Positions 8,624-17,654 are shown, counted from the stretch's first letter. The stretch: DNA of 45,721 bases from Clostridia bacterium (GCA_017409455.1 JAFQSS010000034.1:1-45721), one strand, 5' to 3'. The notes: generated by a model not told the origin, from the sequence alone. Program-made: numbers and translations.

Positions 8624-10306
8624 TTATTTTTGTAATTCTTCTCTAATTATAGTCCAGATATTAGATGTTTCCATATCTTTTCTCCAAGCTGATGTTCCAC
8701 CTAAATTATATTTTGTGACTAAAGAAACTTTTTCTTTAATTGACCTTCCATCTTCAATCCACATTTTTATTGTATTTTTTCCTGATTTGTATTCAATATA
8801 ATTTTGTTTTAATGTATCATCCCATTGTTTTTCAACATTATTAGGAATTTTAATATTCATCATGCTAACAACACCTCTGTCTTTTATAGTTCCGTCTGAA
8901 GCAATTATCCATTGTCTTGTATAAAAAGGTAGTCCTAAAATAATTTTTTCAGTATCTACTTCATCATATTCTATGATTTTTTTCAAACTTGTTTCTACCC
9001 AATTAAGACCTGCTGTTGTCCCCACTTTTGAGCCTGAGTTTCCATGTTGGTCATATGCCATAAATACTAAGTAATCTGCAACATCGCCTATTACATTTCT
9101 ATCATAACATTCAGACCAATTTTCACCACCATCTGGTGCAGTCACATCAACAGATAGTACTATTCCCATTTCTTGCATACGAGGCATTAGTTCGATTATA
9201 AATCTTGAAAATTTATCTTTATCAGCTTTATACATGTTTTCAAAATCTATATTTATTCCATCTATATCATATAATGCACATTTTTCAACTATACTTTGTA
9301 TTAATTCTTGTCTTTTTGTATAACTATTTAATATATTTGATGTTATTTTAATTCCTGCATCTGCATTTGAAATCATAGGCCATACTTTATATCCATTTGA
9401 ATGAGCCCAATTTATATATGCAATTCCTGCTGTCCCTATATTTTCTTTTAATGTTCCATCATTTTTATCTAAGTAAAAGAATGCTGGTGATACTACATTT
9501 ACACCTTCTACTGTTTGGCCAGTTCTATCTGGTGCTTTAACATATTCAGAAAAGTAATCCCAAAACATATTTACTTTTCCTGTAATTTGCTTTTGTTCTA
9601 TCTCTTCTTCTCTTATTGTTTTGATATTTTCAAGTTTATTTGTTTTTATATAACCTATTTTTCCATTTTCAGTTCTAACTTTAACCCATTTCTTACCTTC
9701 TGATATAGATTCACTGTCTATTACTATGACTGTTGAACCTTTTTTAATTTTTTCAACTGTTTTTGAAAAAACTTCATTATTATTTTTCACAGTAACATTT
9801 GATTTTACATTTGCTTTTACTTGTTTTCTATCTAAAGAGTCTAATGTTATGGTTTTAGATTCTTCTATGTTGGTTAATTCTACATTATATACTTCTAACA
9901 TCTCTGATATTGGTAAATAAACTGTTTCTCCATCTTTTATTGCACTTGCATTTGTTTTTCTGATAGACCCATTTAAGGTCATTTTATTTGCATCAAATCC
10001 TATACTAGCAATTTTATTATTATAGGTTGTTATTACTTCATTTGTTTCTTCCTCTGTATAGATATATTTATCAAAGAAATTTTCTATATCATCTAGAGAA
10101 ACATATATTACACCATCTTGTATTTTTATCTCATGTTTTAATCTTTCTGTCACATTTCTGCTGTTTATCACCAAATTTATTCCGTCAATTTCTTTTACTT
10201 TTATAAAGTTTTCTGCTTTAACTAGTATAAAGATTGCTACAAGCAATATAGCCAATACTATTGCTATTCTTTTTATTACATTTATATTTATTTTTCTCTG
10301 TTTCAT
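8624..10306 (-). CDS. Membrane-anchored GH18-family protein with SH3 domain
   Basis: A likely wall- or spore-associated N-acetylglucosaminidase of the YaaH/SleL-like branch of GH18. The 560-residue product has an N-terminal membrane anchor (about 10-30), a copper-amine-oxidase-N-like region (about 40-160), an SH3b domain (about 165-225), and a GH18 barrel from about 245 with DGINIDFE at 349-356, where Glu356 is the predicted proton donor. The barrel text (VDVTAPDGG, MAYDQHG, GLPFYTRQW) is well conserved. AAGGAG precedes the ATG. Its 3' end abuts palindrome copy 2; upstream lies the lexA terminator. The substrate (vegetative wall or cortex) cannot be decided from sequence. Confidence 0.9.
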   Translation of the reverse strand: MKQRKININVIKRIAIVLAILLVAIFILVKAENFIKVKEIDGINLVINSRNVTERLKHEIKIQDGVIYVSLDDIENFFDKYIYTEEETNEVITTYNNKIASIGFDANKMTLNGSIRKTNASAIKDGETVYLPISEMLEVYNVELTNIEESKTITLDSLDRKQVKANVKSNVTVKNNNEVFSKTVEKIKKGSTVIVIDSESISEGKKWVKVRTENGKIGYIKTNKLENIKTIREEEIEQKQITGKVNMFWDYFSEYVKAPDRTGQTVEGVNVVSPAFFYLDKNDGTLKENIGTAGIAYINWAHSNGYKVWPMISNADAGIKITSNILNSYTKRQELIQSIVEKCALYDIDGINIDFENMYKADKDKFSRFIIELMPRMQEMGIVLSVDVTAPDGGENWSECYDRNVIGDVADYLVFMAYDQHGNSGSKVGTTAGLNWVETSLKKIIEYDEVDTEKIILGLPFYTRQWIIASDGTIKDRGVVSMMNIKIPNNVEKQWDDTLKQNYIEYKSGKNTIKMWIEDGRSIKEKVSLVTKYNLGGTSAWRKDMETSNIWTIIREELQK

Positions 10307-10350
10307 TTGTTTTTTCTCCTTATTTTTCTTGATTTTATTATATTATACTA

Positions 10351-10382
10351 GCAAAAAAATAGCAAGATTTTTCTTGCTATTT
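10351..10382 (-). terminator. Terminator of lexA
   Basis: A perfect 11-bp stem (10357-10367 with 10372-10382) around a TTTT loop, followed on the minus strand by seven T (overlapping the stem end). It lies 17 bases after the lexA stop and separates lexA from the GH18 gene. Confidence 0.85.
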
Positions 10383-10399
10383 ATTTTTTTATTTTTTAA

Positions 10400-11050
10400 T
10401 TACATTTTTCTAAATACACCCGCAACTTTTCCAAGTATTTGACAATCTGGTACTATTATTGGATCCATTGTACTATTTTCTGGTTGTAAACGAATATAAC
10501 CTTTCTCTTTATAGAATGTTTTTACTGTTGCTTCTTCCCCTATTAATGCAACTACTATTTCCCCATTTCTTGCATCATTTTGTTTTTTTACAAGAATATA
10601 GTCTCCATCTAGAATTCCAGCTTCTATCATGCTTTCTCCTCTTACCGTTAGCATAAAGCTTTCACTATTTCCAACAAAGTCTATTGGAATTGGGAATGTG
10701 TCTGTAACATTTTCTACTGCTAATATTGGTTGTCCAGCTGTTATTTTACCTATAATAGGAACTTCTACCATTTCTTTTTGTGTGTAGAAATTTTTATTTG
10801 ATTTTGCTTTTATTGGATTTCCATCTGAACCTTTAATTACTTTTAGAGTTCTACCTTTTTTGTCTTCTTTTTTTATAAATCCTTGTTTTTCCAATTTTGC
10901 CAAATATGCATGAACCGTTGCTGTTGAGCTTAGTCCTATTGCTTTTCCAATTTCTCTTACTGATGGTGGATATCCTTTATCAAGTACTTGTTCTTCTATA
11001 AATTTTAATATTGCTCTTTCTTTTCTTGTGGTTTCAGCTCTTGTTCCCAT
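10400..11050 (-). CDS. lexA: LexA SOS repressor
   Basis: Represses DNA-damage genes and cleaves itself when RecA filaments form. The 216-residue protein has a winged-helix DNA-binding domain (about 1-72, recognition region [20 protein letters not shown]), a linker, and an S24 peptidase domain. The autocleavage bond is Ala105-Gly106 in ITAGQPI; Ser140 (RGESM) and Lys177 (TVKTFY) form the catalytic dyad. AGGAG lies upstream of the ATG with somewhat long spacing. It is monocistronic between two terminators. The upstream region has a consensus-like promoter with an imperfect LexA box over the -10, consistent with autorepression. Confidence 0.95.
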   Translation of the reverse strand: MGTRAETTRKERAILKFIEEQVLDKGYPPSVREIGKAIGLSSTATVHAYLAKLEKQGFIKKEDKKGRTLKVIKGSDGNPIKAKSNKNFYTQKEMVEVPIIGKITAGQPILAVENVTDTFPIPIDFVGNSESFMLTVRGESMIEAGILDGDYILVKKQNDARNGEIVVALIGEEATVKTFYKEKGYIRLQPENSTMDPIIVPDCQILGKVAGVFRKM

Positions 11051-11072
11051 TTACATCACTTCTCCTTTTATA

Positions 11073-11106
11073 CGAACATATTATCATAAAAAAAAATAAA
11101 TGTCAA
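11073..11106 (-). promoter_or_regulatory. lexA promoter with an imperfect LexA box
   Basis: Minus strand TTGACA (11106-11101), 17-base spacer, TAATAT (11083-11078). The plus-strand text CGAACATATTATC (11073-11085) matches one half of the Gram-positive LexA consensus (CGAAC-N4-GTTYG) well and the other half poorly, and overlaps the -10. The -35 is part of the greA terminator arm. The promoter is well supported; the operator is inferred. Confidence 0.5.
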
Positions 11107-11126
11107 ACAAATTTTTGACATTTATT
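11086..11126 (-). terminator. Terminator of greA
   Basis: A perfect 12-bp stem (11095-11106 with 11115-11126), 8-nt loop, followed on the minus strand by a run of T longer than nine. It lies 5 bases after the greA stop codon. Confidence 0.85.
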
Positions 11127-11131
11127 AAAAT

Positions 11132-11608
11132 TTATTTTGTAATTTTTCTTATTTCATACTTAATGATTCCTGCAGGCGCATTTACTTCTATTGTTGCTCC
11201 TTTTTTAGCTCCTAATAGAGCCTTTCCTATTGGAGATTCATTTGATATTTTATTTTCTGCTAAATTTACTTCTGTTGAACCAACAATAGTATATTCTACT
11301 TCTTCATCAAATTCAATATCATATAATGTAACTGTATTTCCTATTTGAACTGTTTTTGTATCTATTTCTTTTTCATCAATTATTTTTGCATATCTTATTT
11401 TATTTTCTAATTCTGCTATTTTTGCTTCATTTTCGGCTTGTGCATTTTTAGCTTCATCATATTCTGAATTTTCTGATAAATCTCCAAATCCTAAAGCTAC
11501 TTTTATTCTTTCTGCAATTTCCATTCTTGTTACTGTTCTTAAATGCTCTAATTCCTTTTCTATTTTATCAAATCCTTCTTGTGTTAAAATTACTTCTTTT
11601 TCTTCCAT
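11132..11608 (-). CDS. greA: Transcription elongation factor GreA
   Basis: Rescues backtracked RNA polymerase by stimulating transcript cleavage through its secondary channel. The 158-residue length is exactly typical. The N-terminal coiled coil carries the acidic tip in [13 protein letters not shown], and the C-terminal FKBP-like domain ends with [15 protein letters not shown] start it at the ATG at 11608, which has AAGGAGG 9 bases upstream; the frame stays open further but those residues do not fit the family. It has its own consensus promoter and a leader with a small hairpin (11654-11668), and ends at a strong terminator. Confidence 0.96.
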   Translation of the reverse strand: MEEKEVILTQEGFDKIEKELEHLRTVTRMEIAERIKVALGFGDLSENSEYDEAKNAQAENEAKIAELENKIRYAKIIDEKEIDTKTVQIGNTVTLYDIEFDEEVEYTIVGSTEVNLAENKISNESPIGKALLGAKKGATIEVNAPAGIIKYEIRKITK

Positions 11609-11653
11609 AATAGCATTCCTCCTTGAATTATAGACGTGCATATAACATAAAGA

Positions 11654-11668
11654 GCGACTTTTGGTCGC
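11654..11668 (-). other. GC-rich hairpin in the greA leader
   Basis: GCGAC/GTCGC arms with a 5-nt loop, about 17 bases after the predicted start of transcription and followed on the minus strand by CTCTTT. It is much richer in GC than its surroundings. It could be an early pause or weak attenuation hairpin for greA; no ligand class fits. Confidence 0.45.
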
Positions 11669-11690
11669 CTTTACATTCAACATATTTAGT

Positions 11691-11719
11691 ATGATACTCT
11701 ATTTTTTTGATTTTGTCAA
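11691..11719 (-). promoter_or_regulatory. Promoter of greA
   Basis: Minus strand TTGACA (11719-11714), 17-base spacer, TATCAT (11696-11691). It starts right after the pgsA stop codon and separates greA from the upstream division operon. Confidence 0.7.
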
Positions 11720-11726
11720 GTATTTT

Positions 11727-12314
11727 TTAATCTTTTAACAAATCTTTCCCGTTTTTCATGTAATCTATACCTGAAAATATTGTAGCAATTACAGATATTA
11801 TTAACATTAATGTTGCTAGTACATTTATAGGAGACGCGAATTGTCCAAATTTAAATGAATCTAGGAAACAACAAATTATTGCAATCATTTGTGTTACTGT
11901 TTTTAATTTTCCCCATATAGATGCCGCTATTACTTTTCCACCTTTTTCTACTGCAATTAATCTATACCCTGATACTATGAATTCTCTAGCAAGTACTATA
12001 ATTGGAATCCATGATGGTATTTTTGTATATTCAACTAAAATCACAAGTGCAGAAATAACTAAAATTTTATCTGCAAGTGGATCTAAAAATTTTCCAAATG
12101 TTGTTACTTGATTTCTTGATCTTGCTATATGTCCATCTAATTTATCTGTAATTGAAGCTATAATAAATATTACATTCATAATCCAAAACGCTGTTGAAAT
12201 TCCTAAAAATGTTCCTGGAATTCCCCATATATTATCTATAATTGGTATAAGCATCATTACTGGTACTAATAATATTCTAAATATTGTTAATTTATTTGCT
12301 AAATTTAATTTCAT
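11727..12314 (-). CDS. pgsA: CDP-diacylglycerol-glycerol-3-phosphate 3-phosphatidyltransferase
   Basis: Makes phosphatidylglycerol-phosphate from CDP-diacylglycerol and glycerol-3-phosphate at the membrane, the committed step to phosphatidylglycerol. The 195-residue protein has several membrane helices and the CDP-alcohol phosphotransferase signature D-G-x2-A-R-x8-G-x3-D-x3-D, visible as DKLDGHIARSR then FGKFLDPLADK. AGGAG precedes the ATG and overlaps the end of ctpA, four bases away, so it is the last gene of the ftsE-to-pgsA unit. No clear hairpin ends the unit before the greA promoter. Confidence 0.94.
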   Translation of the reverse strand: MKLNLANKLTIFRILLVPVMMLIPIIDNIWGIPGTFLGISTAFWIMNVIFIIASITDKLDGHIARSRNQVTTFGKFLDPLADKILVISALVILVEYTKIPSWIPIIVLAREFIVSGYRLIAVEKGGKVIAASIWGKLKTVTQMIAIICCFLDSFKFGQFASPINVLATLMLIISVIATIFSGIDYMKNGKDLLKD

Positions 12315-12318
12315 CTTT

Positions 12319-13548
12319 CTAAACTCCTTTTAGTATTTCTATAGCTTTTTGCAATTGTGTGTCTTCACTTTCTTTTAGATTGTAATGGCTTTCAACACCA
12401 TTTGGCAATTCTACAACTATGTTTGGCTCTATTCCTACTCCATTTATTTTATTTCTATTTGGAGTATAATATTCTTGAACTGTTAATTTTAGCCCAGCAC
12501 CATTTCTAAGTGTTAATAATTGTTGAATAACTCCTTTTCCATATGTTTTAGTTCCAACAATTGTTGCTTCATTTAAATCTTTTAATGCTCCTGCTAATAT
12601 TTCTGAAGAACTTGCTGTATTTCCATTTACAAGAACAACTATTGGCATATCTATTAAAATATCTTTTTTAGCTTTTTCAATCACTTCATTTTTGTCTTTA
12701 TCAACTGTTACCAATAGTTCATTTCCTTTTGGTACTATTAAATCTGCTATTTCAAGTGTTTCATCAACTAATCCACCACCATTATTTCTTAAATCAATTA
12801 TTAATGATGTTATTCCTTGATTTTTTAATTCTTCAAATTTCATTTTAAAACTTTGTGCTGTTTCTTCATCAAAACTTGTAATTTCAATATATCCTATATT
12901 ATTTTCTAACTTTTTAGAAATTATTGGATTTATATCAACTTTTCTTCTTGTTATTTCAAAAGTTTTTATTTCTTGATTTCTTAATATTTCTAATTTTACA
13001 ACAGAGCCTTCTTTTCCTTTGATACTATTAGCAGCTGCATCAACATCATCTCCAGTATATTTCACTCCATCCACACTAATAATTGTATCTCCTGCCAGTA
13101 TTCCAGCTTCTTCTGCTGGACTACCAACTATTGGCATTAATACTTCTATTGTATTTTTTTCTGTATTAACAGCCATATATATCCCTATACCAACATAATT
13201 TCCCATTAAAGTTGTTTTATATTCTTCCATTTCATCTTTTGGTATATATTGAGTATATGGATCGCCTAAAGATGCAACATATGCTTGAATTGCCCATTCT
13301 TCTGCTTTTTCACTGTCAATATCATTTAAATAATTATTATCTAATATTGTTTTAATGTAATCAATTGTTTTTGAAACTCCATCACTATTTGATGATAAAT
13401 TTAGTAATGACGATATTTCAGTTTGTCCCAAATTAAATTTATTTGCAATATACATTGTTGTTATTATAAATGTTAGGAATACTGTTAAAATCACTAACAT
13501 TATAGTTTTATATATTCTTTGTCTTTTTAAATATTTTTCCTCTTCCAT
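12319..13548 (-). CDS. ctpA: C-terminal processing protease, S41 family
   Basis: Secreted, membrane-tethered serine protease that trims or degrades envelope proteins. The 409-residue protein has an N-terminal membrane helix (about 13-33), a PDZ domain (about 120-195, SPAEEAGILAGDTIISVDG) and the S41 catalytic core. By alignment with CtpB/Tsp spacing, Ser313 (in NGNTASSSEI) and Lys338 (in KTYGKG) form the Ser-Lys pair, 25 residues apart. An AAAGG site precedes the ATG. It follows two M23 hydrolase genes and ftsEX; a role in controlling those hydrolases is plausible by context but not shown. Confidence 0.94.
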   Translation of the reverse strand: MEEEKYLKRQRIYKTIMLVILTVFLTFIITTMYIANKFNLGQTEISSLLNLSSNSDGVSKTIDYIKTILDNNYLNDIDSEKAEEWAIQAYVASLGDPYTQYIPKDEMEEYKTTLMGNYVGIGIYMAVNTEKNTIEVLMPIVGSPAEEAGILAGDTIISVDGVKYTGDDVDAAANSIKGKEGSVVKLEILRNQEIKTFEITRRKVDINPIISKKLENNIGYIEITSFDEETAQSFKMKFEELKNQGITSLIIDLRNNGGGLVDETLEIADLIVPKGNELLVTVDKDKNEVIEKAKKDILIDMPIVVLVNGNTASSSEILAGALKDLNEATIVGTKTYGKGVIQQLLTLRNGAGLKLTVQEYYTPNRNKINGVGIEPNIVVELPNGVESHYNLKESEDTQLQKAIEILKGV

Positions 13549-13573
13549 TTTTTGCCTTTCTTTTAATTAAAAT

Positions 13574-14776
13574 TTACATATAATTGAATGGGTTTACTCT
13601 TGAGTCTTCTCCATATGCTTTTGCTTTAGATTTATAGTTGTATGGAGATTTTCTAACTTCAAAATGTAAATGTGGTCCTGATGAATTTCCTGTATTTCCA
13701 CTTAACATTATCTTTTGACCTTGTTTAACAGTTTGCCCCGGACTTACTGATATTGAACCTTTTGTACCATGTGCATAATATGATTGTAATCCATTTGCAT
13801 GTCTTATTACTACATATGTACCATAGCTTCCTGATAAATTAGCTGTTAACATTACAACTCCATCAGCTGCAGCATATACAGGTGTGCCTGAAGCAACTCC
13901 CCAGTCAATAGCACCATGGAATTTTCCACTAGAAGGATAATATCCATTTGCTGTTAATGTTCCTCCTGATATTGGTTTTATAAAATATCCTTTACCTGCT
14001 GGTTTTGAACTAGCTCCATTTTGTAATGCTTCTAATTGTTTTCTATACTTTTCTTCAGCTGCTTTTATTTCTCTTTCTATTTCTTTGTTTTCTTTTTCTA
14101 ATTCTTCAATTTCTTTTTGAATTGCTTTTTCTTCTTCTGTTAATTTATTAGCCTGACTTTGTTTTTCATTTTTTAATCCTTGTAATTCTGAGCTCTTTTT
14201 TTCAGATTGAGCTCGAGATTCATCTAATTTGGCTTTTTCAGATTCTAATTGTGCTTTTTCAGTTTCTATTTGTTCCTTTTTTTCTTTTGTTGAACGAATT
14301 AATTCTTTATCATATTCTATCAATTCTGATGCAGCATAGTATTTTGCTAAGAAATCTGTCATACTAGAAGAAGTTAGTAATACTTCTAAATATGAAGTTT
14401 CTCCACTTTCATACATCGCAATAAGTCTTTGATCAAGCAATTCCTCTTGTTCAGTATATTCTTTTTCCTTTTGTTGTATGTCTTTTTCTTTTGTTTCAAT
14501 TTGTTCTTTCAAAGTATTTATTTGACTCTCCAATTCTTCTATTTCATCTTCAGAATCAGATATTTCACTAATTAATTTTTCTACTTCTTTCATTGCTGCT
14601 GATTTTTGCTTTTCTAATTCTTTTTGTTTTTTCTCGTATTCTTTAATTTTACTATTATTTAATGTTTGTTCTTGTTCAAGTTTTTCTGTTTCTTTTAAAG
14701 CAAATACAAAAGAATTTTGCATAGATAATATTATTACCATAGTAATTCCAATAATTTTAGCTAATGTTTTTTTCAT
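13574..14776 (-). CDS. EnvC/PcsB-like M23 peptidase with coiled coil (first of a pair)
   Basis: Secreted peptidoglycan endopeptidase or hydrolase activator of the type controlled by FtsEX. The 400-residue product has a signal peptide (about 1-26), a Lys/Glu-rich coiled coil from about 28 to 250 interrupted by the family segment SYLEVLLTSSSMTDFLAKYY, and a C-terminal LytM/M23 domain. Zinc ligands look complete: HGAIDWG (His, Asp) and HLHFEVR (His-x-His). GGAGG lies 8 bases before the start. Its coiled-coil segment resembles the next gene upstream (EFLGVLLEAKSVTDFLGAYY), so the two are paralogues. Complete zinc ligands argue for an active enzyme. Confidence 0.93.
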   Translation of the reverse strand: MKKTLAKIIGITMVIILSMQNSFVFALKETEKLEQEQTLNNSKIKEYEKKQKELEKQKSAAMKEVEKLISEISDSEDEIEELESQINTLKEQIETKEKDIQQKEKEYTEQEELLDQRLIAMYESGETSYLEVLLTSSSMTDFLAKYYAASELIEYDKELIRSTKEKKEQIETEKAQLESEKAKLDESRAQSEKKSSELQGLKNEKQSQANKLTEEEKAIQKEIEELEKENKEIEREIKAAEEKYRKQLEALQNGASSKPAGKGYFIKPISGGTLTANGYYPSSGKFHGAIDWGVASGTPVYAAADGVVMLTANLSGSYGTYVVIRHANGLQSYYAHGTKGSISVSPGQTVKQGQKIMLSGNTGNSSGPHLHFEVRKSPYNYKSKAKAYGEDSRVNPFNYM

Positions 14777-14802
14777 CTATTTTTCCTCCATATCTTATAT
14801 TT

Positions 14803-15939
14803 CTACTGTTGTACTAAATAATCTACTGGATTTATCGTTTGTCCATCTATTCTTATTTCGAAGTGCGCATGTGGTCCTGTTGAATATCCTGTTGAGCCTA
14901 CTTTTAGCACTTCATCTCCTGCAGCAACTGTTTGACCTAATTGCACTACAATTTCACTTCCATGTGCATAAAGCGTTTGCACACCACCTCCATGGTCTAT
15001 AATTACCATGTTGCCGTAAGCTGCATTATATGTTGCCTTTGATACTATTCCATTTCCTGCTGCTACAAAACTAGCTCCAATTGGTGCACCTACATCCATT
15101 CCTGTGTGCAACTTATAAGCCCCTGTTATTGGATGTACTCTCATTCCATATTGCGAAGTTATTTGTGTATATCCTGGAATTGGCCATATCATTGCACCTC
15201 CAATATAATCTTCACTTATACTGTTTAATGCTAATAATTTTATTTCTGCCTCTATTGTAGCTACTTGCAAATTGTATTCATCTATTTCTGCTTGTAGTTT
15301 CTGTTCTTCTGCTGATAATTTACTTATGTAATATTCTCTCATTGTTTTAGTATTCTCTAATACCTGTGTCTTCTTTTGTTGTGTTTGTTTACTTTCTACT
15401 ATCTGTAGTTTCTTTTCTGCTAATATTTTTTTTGTTGTTTCTATTTCTTCTTTTTGTTTTCTTACAGTATCTAGTAATTCTTTATCATATTCTGCCAACT
15501 CTTTCATTGCATAATATGCACCTAAAAAATCTGTTACACTTTTAGCCTCTAATAATACTCCAAGAAATTCTAATTTTGGAGTTTCATACATTTGTATTAA
15601 TCTATTATTTAATGTTTCTTGTATATCATCATATTCTTTTTGGACATTTGATAATTTTTCTTCATTTTCTGTTATTTGTAATGTTAGTTCTTCTACCTGT
15701 ACATTTATTTCATCTAATTCTTGTTGTGACTGTTCAAGTTTACTATCTAATTCTTGCAATTGTTGCATATTACTTGATAACTCATCTTGAACAGCTTGTA
15801 ATCTGTTATTTGTCTCATTTAATTCCTGTGTAATTTCACTTGATTGTTCTTGTAGGCCTGTTATGTCTTTTGCATATGCGCAAATACATAGGCTACTTAA
15901 TATTATTACTATTAATGCTATAAAAATATATTTGCGCAT
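14803..15939 (-). CDS. EnvC/PcsB-like M23 peptidase with coiled coil (second of a pair)
   Basis: The 378-residue paralogue of the neighbouring hydrolase. It has a signal peptide (about 1-23), a Gln/Glu-rich coiled coil (about 25-245) containing EFLGVLLEAKSVTDFLGAYY, and an M23 domain with HTGMDVG and HAHFEIR, so the zinc ligands are present. The start has AAAGGAT upstream. It lies just downstream of ftsX. In B. subtilis and pneumococcus, FtsX binds the coiled coil of CwlO/PcsB and FtsE ATP hydrolysis switches it on; the gene order suggests the same coupling here, with two clients instead of one. Confidence 0.93.
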   Translation of the reverse strand: MRKYIFIALIVIILSSLCICAYAKDITGLQEQSSEITQELNETNNRLQAVQDELSSNMQQLQELDSKLEQSQQELDEINVQVEELTLQITENEEKLSNVQKEYDDIQETLNNRLIQMYETPKLEFLGVLLEAKSVTDFLGAYYAMKELAEYDKELLDTVRKQKEEIETTKKILAEKKLQIVESKQTQQKKTQVLENTKTMREYYISKLSAEEQKLQAEIDEYNLQVATIEAEIKLLALNSISEDYIGGAMIWPIPGYTQITSQYGMRVHPITGAYKLHTGMDVGAPIGASFVAAGNGIVSKATYNAAYGNMVIIDHGGGVQTLYAHGSEIVVQLGQTVAAGDEVLKVGSTGYSTGPHAHFEIRIDGQTINPVDYLVQQ

Positions 15940-15953
15940 ATTTTATATCCTTT

Positions 15954-16850
15954 CTAAACTTCTAAGTATTTTTTCATTGATATACTACTTCCTACTACAC
16001 CAATTCCTACACCTAATCCCAAATATACTGTTAATATTAATTTAAACATATCTTTGAATTCTAGTAGCTTCCAATGTGCTATTTCTAAAAATGATGTTTC
16101 TGCTATTTTATTAGCTATTAATGTATATGTTCCCCAGATTATCCCAACAGATAATAATCCTGCAAGCACACCAATTATTACACCTTCTACTAAAAAAGGC
16201 CATCTAATAAAACTATTTGTTGCACCCACATATTTCATTATTGAAATTTCTTTTCTTCTTGCATGTACTGTTAACTTTATTGTATTTGATATTATTGCTA
16301 TTGATATTATTACAAGTAATATTAATAATCCTCCAGTCACTATTCTAACTCCGTTAGCTAAACTTATTACTTGTGTTATTACTTTATTAGCAGATTCTAT
16401 TTTTTTAATATGCTCTAATTGTAAAATACTTTCTTGTACTTCATCATTTAATTCTAAGTCTGTTAATGTTACATCATATGATACAGAGAAAATACCTTCT
16501 CTACCCTCTAACAGTTCCGCTCCTGATTCTCCTAGCATTTCTTTCATATATTCATATGCTTTTTCTTTAGATATAAATTCAGCATTCCTTACTCCATCTA
16601 TCTCAAGTATCTGTTTTCCTATTTCTTCAATTTGTTCTTCTGTTGCTGTATCTGCAATAATTACTCTTATTTCTTGCGCATCTGCAACATTTTTTACAAA
16701 TGCATTTATATTTTCACCTATTACAAAAAACAATCCAAATATCAACATGGTCGCACACATTATCATTAATGATGATATTGTCGATTTTTTATTTTTAAAT
16801 AAATTACTTATTCCTTCTCCAATTAAATAGTTTATTACATTAAATCTCAC
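15954..16850 (-). CDS. ftsX: Cell-division ABC transporter permease FtsX
   Basis: Membrane partner of FtsE that transmits ATP hydrolysis to extracellular wall hydrolases. It has the four-helix FtsX layout: one helix after NLFKNKKSTISS, an extracellular domain (about 50-155) that would bind hydrolase coiled coils, then three helices with the conserved RRKEISIMKYVGATNSFIRWPF. The start is uncertain. A GTG at 16850 gives the family-typical MRFNVINYLIGEG and lies 7-8 bases after GGTGGG; ATGs at 16856 and 16874 are closer to or before that site. It overlaps ftsE by about 11 bases, implying coupled translation. Confidence 0.94.
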   Translation of the reverse strand: MRFNVINYLIGEGISNLFKNKKSTISSLMIMCATMLIFGLFFVIGENINAFVKNVADAQEIRVIIADTATEEQIEEIGKQILEIDGVRNAEFISKEKAYEYMKEMLGESGAELLEGREGIFSVSYDVTLTDLELNDEVQESILQLEHIKKIESANKVITQVISLANGVRIVTGGLLILLVIISIAIISNTIKLTVHARRKEISIMKYVGATNSFIRWPFLVEGVIIGVLAGLLSVGIIWGTYTLIANKIAETSFLEIAHWKLLEFKDMFKLILTVYLGLGVGIGVVGSSISMKKYLEV

Positions 16851-17526
16851 AATCATACCCACCTTTTTTATCATCTTTTACTATTACGCCTTTATTTATA
16901 TGTATTACTCTTTTTTTCATTTGGTCTACTATTTCTTTAGCATGTGTTGCTACTACTACAGTTGTTCCCCTCATATTTATCTCATTTAATAAATTCATTA
17001 TATCCCATGCTGTATCTGGGTCTAAGTTTCCTGTTGGTTCATCTGCTATTATCATTGATGGGTTATTAACTAGAGCTCTTGCTAATGCAACTCTTTGTTG
17101 TTCTCCACCTGACAATTCATTAGGATACATTTTAGCTTTTCCACTTAGTCCAACTAATGATAATACCATTGGGACTTGTCTGCGGATATGTTTTGGCGTT
17201 GCTTTTACTATATACATTGCAAATGCAACATTTTCATATACTGTTTTATCTGGCAATAACCTAAAATCTTGAAATACAATTCCCATACTTCTTCTTAGGT
17301 ATGGAACTCTATTTTGTTTTAAAAAGGTTGTATCTTTTCCATTAATTATTATATTTCCTGAAGATGGTTCTTCTTCTTTTAATATTAATTTTATTAAAGT
17401 TGATTTTCCACTACCTGATGAGCCAACCAAAAACGCAAATTCTCCTTTTTCTATCTTAAAACTTGCATTTTTTACCGCATCTGTTCCTGTTCCATATTTT
17501 TTACATACATTCTTAAATTCTATCAT
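16840..17526 (-). CDS. ftsE: Cell-division ATP-binding protein FtsE
   Basis: ABC ATPase that works with FtsX. The 228-residue protein has Walker A GSSGSGKST (35-43), Q-loop VFQDFRLL, signature LSGGEQQ (138-144) and Walker B MIIADEP (158-164), followed by an H-loop in VVVATHAKE. Length is normal. It is the first gene of the unit ftsE-ftsX-M23-M23-ctpA-pgsA, driven by the promoter at 17566-17594. An AAAGG-type site precedes the ATG. Confidence 0.96.
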   Translation of the reverse strand: MIEFKNVCKKYGTGTDAVKNASFKIEKGEFAFLVGSSGSGKSTLIKLILKEEEPSSGNIIINGKDTTFLKQNRVPYLRRSMGIVFQDFRLLPDKTVYENVAFAMYIVKATPKHIRRQVPMVLSLVGLSGKAKMYPNELSGGEQQRVALARALVNNPSMIIADEPTGNLDPDTAWDIMNLLNEINMRGTTVVVATHAKEIVDQMKKRVIHINKGVIVKDDKKGGYDCEI

Positions 17527-17565
17527 TTCATTTACCTTTTCCTTTAATTATTTTCATTCTCTTTT

Positions 17566-17594
17566 ATCATATCAATAATGAACTTTTTTTGCAA
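17566..17594 (-). promoter_or_regulatory. Promoter of the ftsEX operon
   Basis: Minus strand TTGCAA (17594-17589), 17-base spacer, TATGAT (17571-17566), about 40 bases upstream of ftsE. It lies directly after the terminator of the preceding glycosyltransferase pair. Confidence 0.65.
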
Positions 17595-17604
17595 TACTTC
17601 TATC

Positions 17605-17654
17605 TAAAAAAAATGATAGAAATAAGTTGTTTTTTCTCACTTTCTATCATTTTT
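17605..17654 (-). terminator. Terminator after the glycosyltransferase pair
   Basis: A perfect 14-bp stem (17609-17622 with 17641-17654) with an 18-nt loop, ending on the minus strand in a run of eight T that overlaps the stem. It lies 17 bases after the stop at 17672. Confidence 0.75.

Noticed and set aside
16054-16830. 258-codon plus-strand open frame opposite ftsX
   Set aside because: Ser/Ile/Pro-rich antisense product with no ribosome site, opposite a well-supported ftsX.
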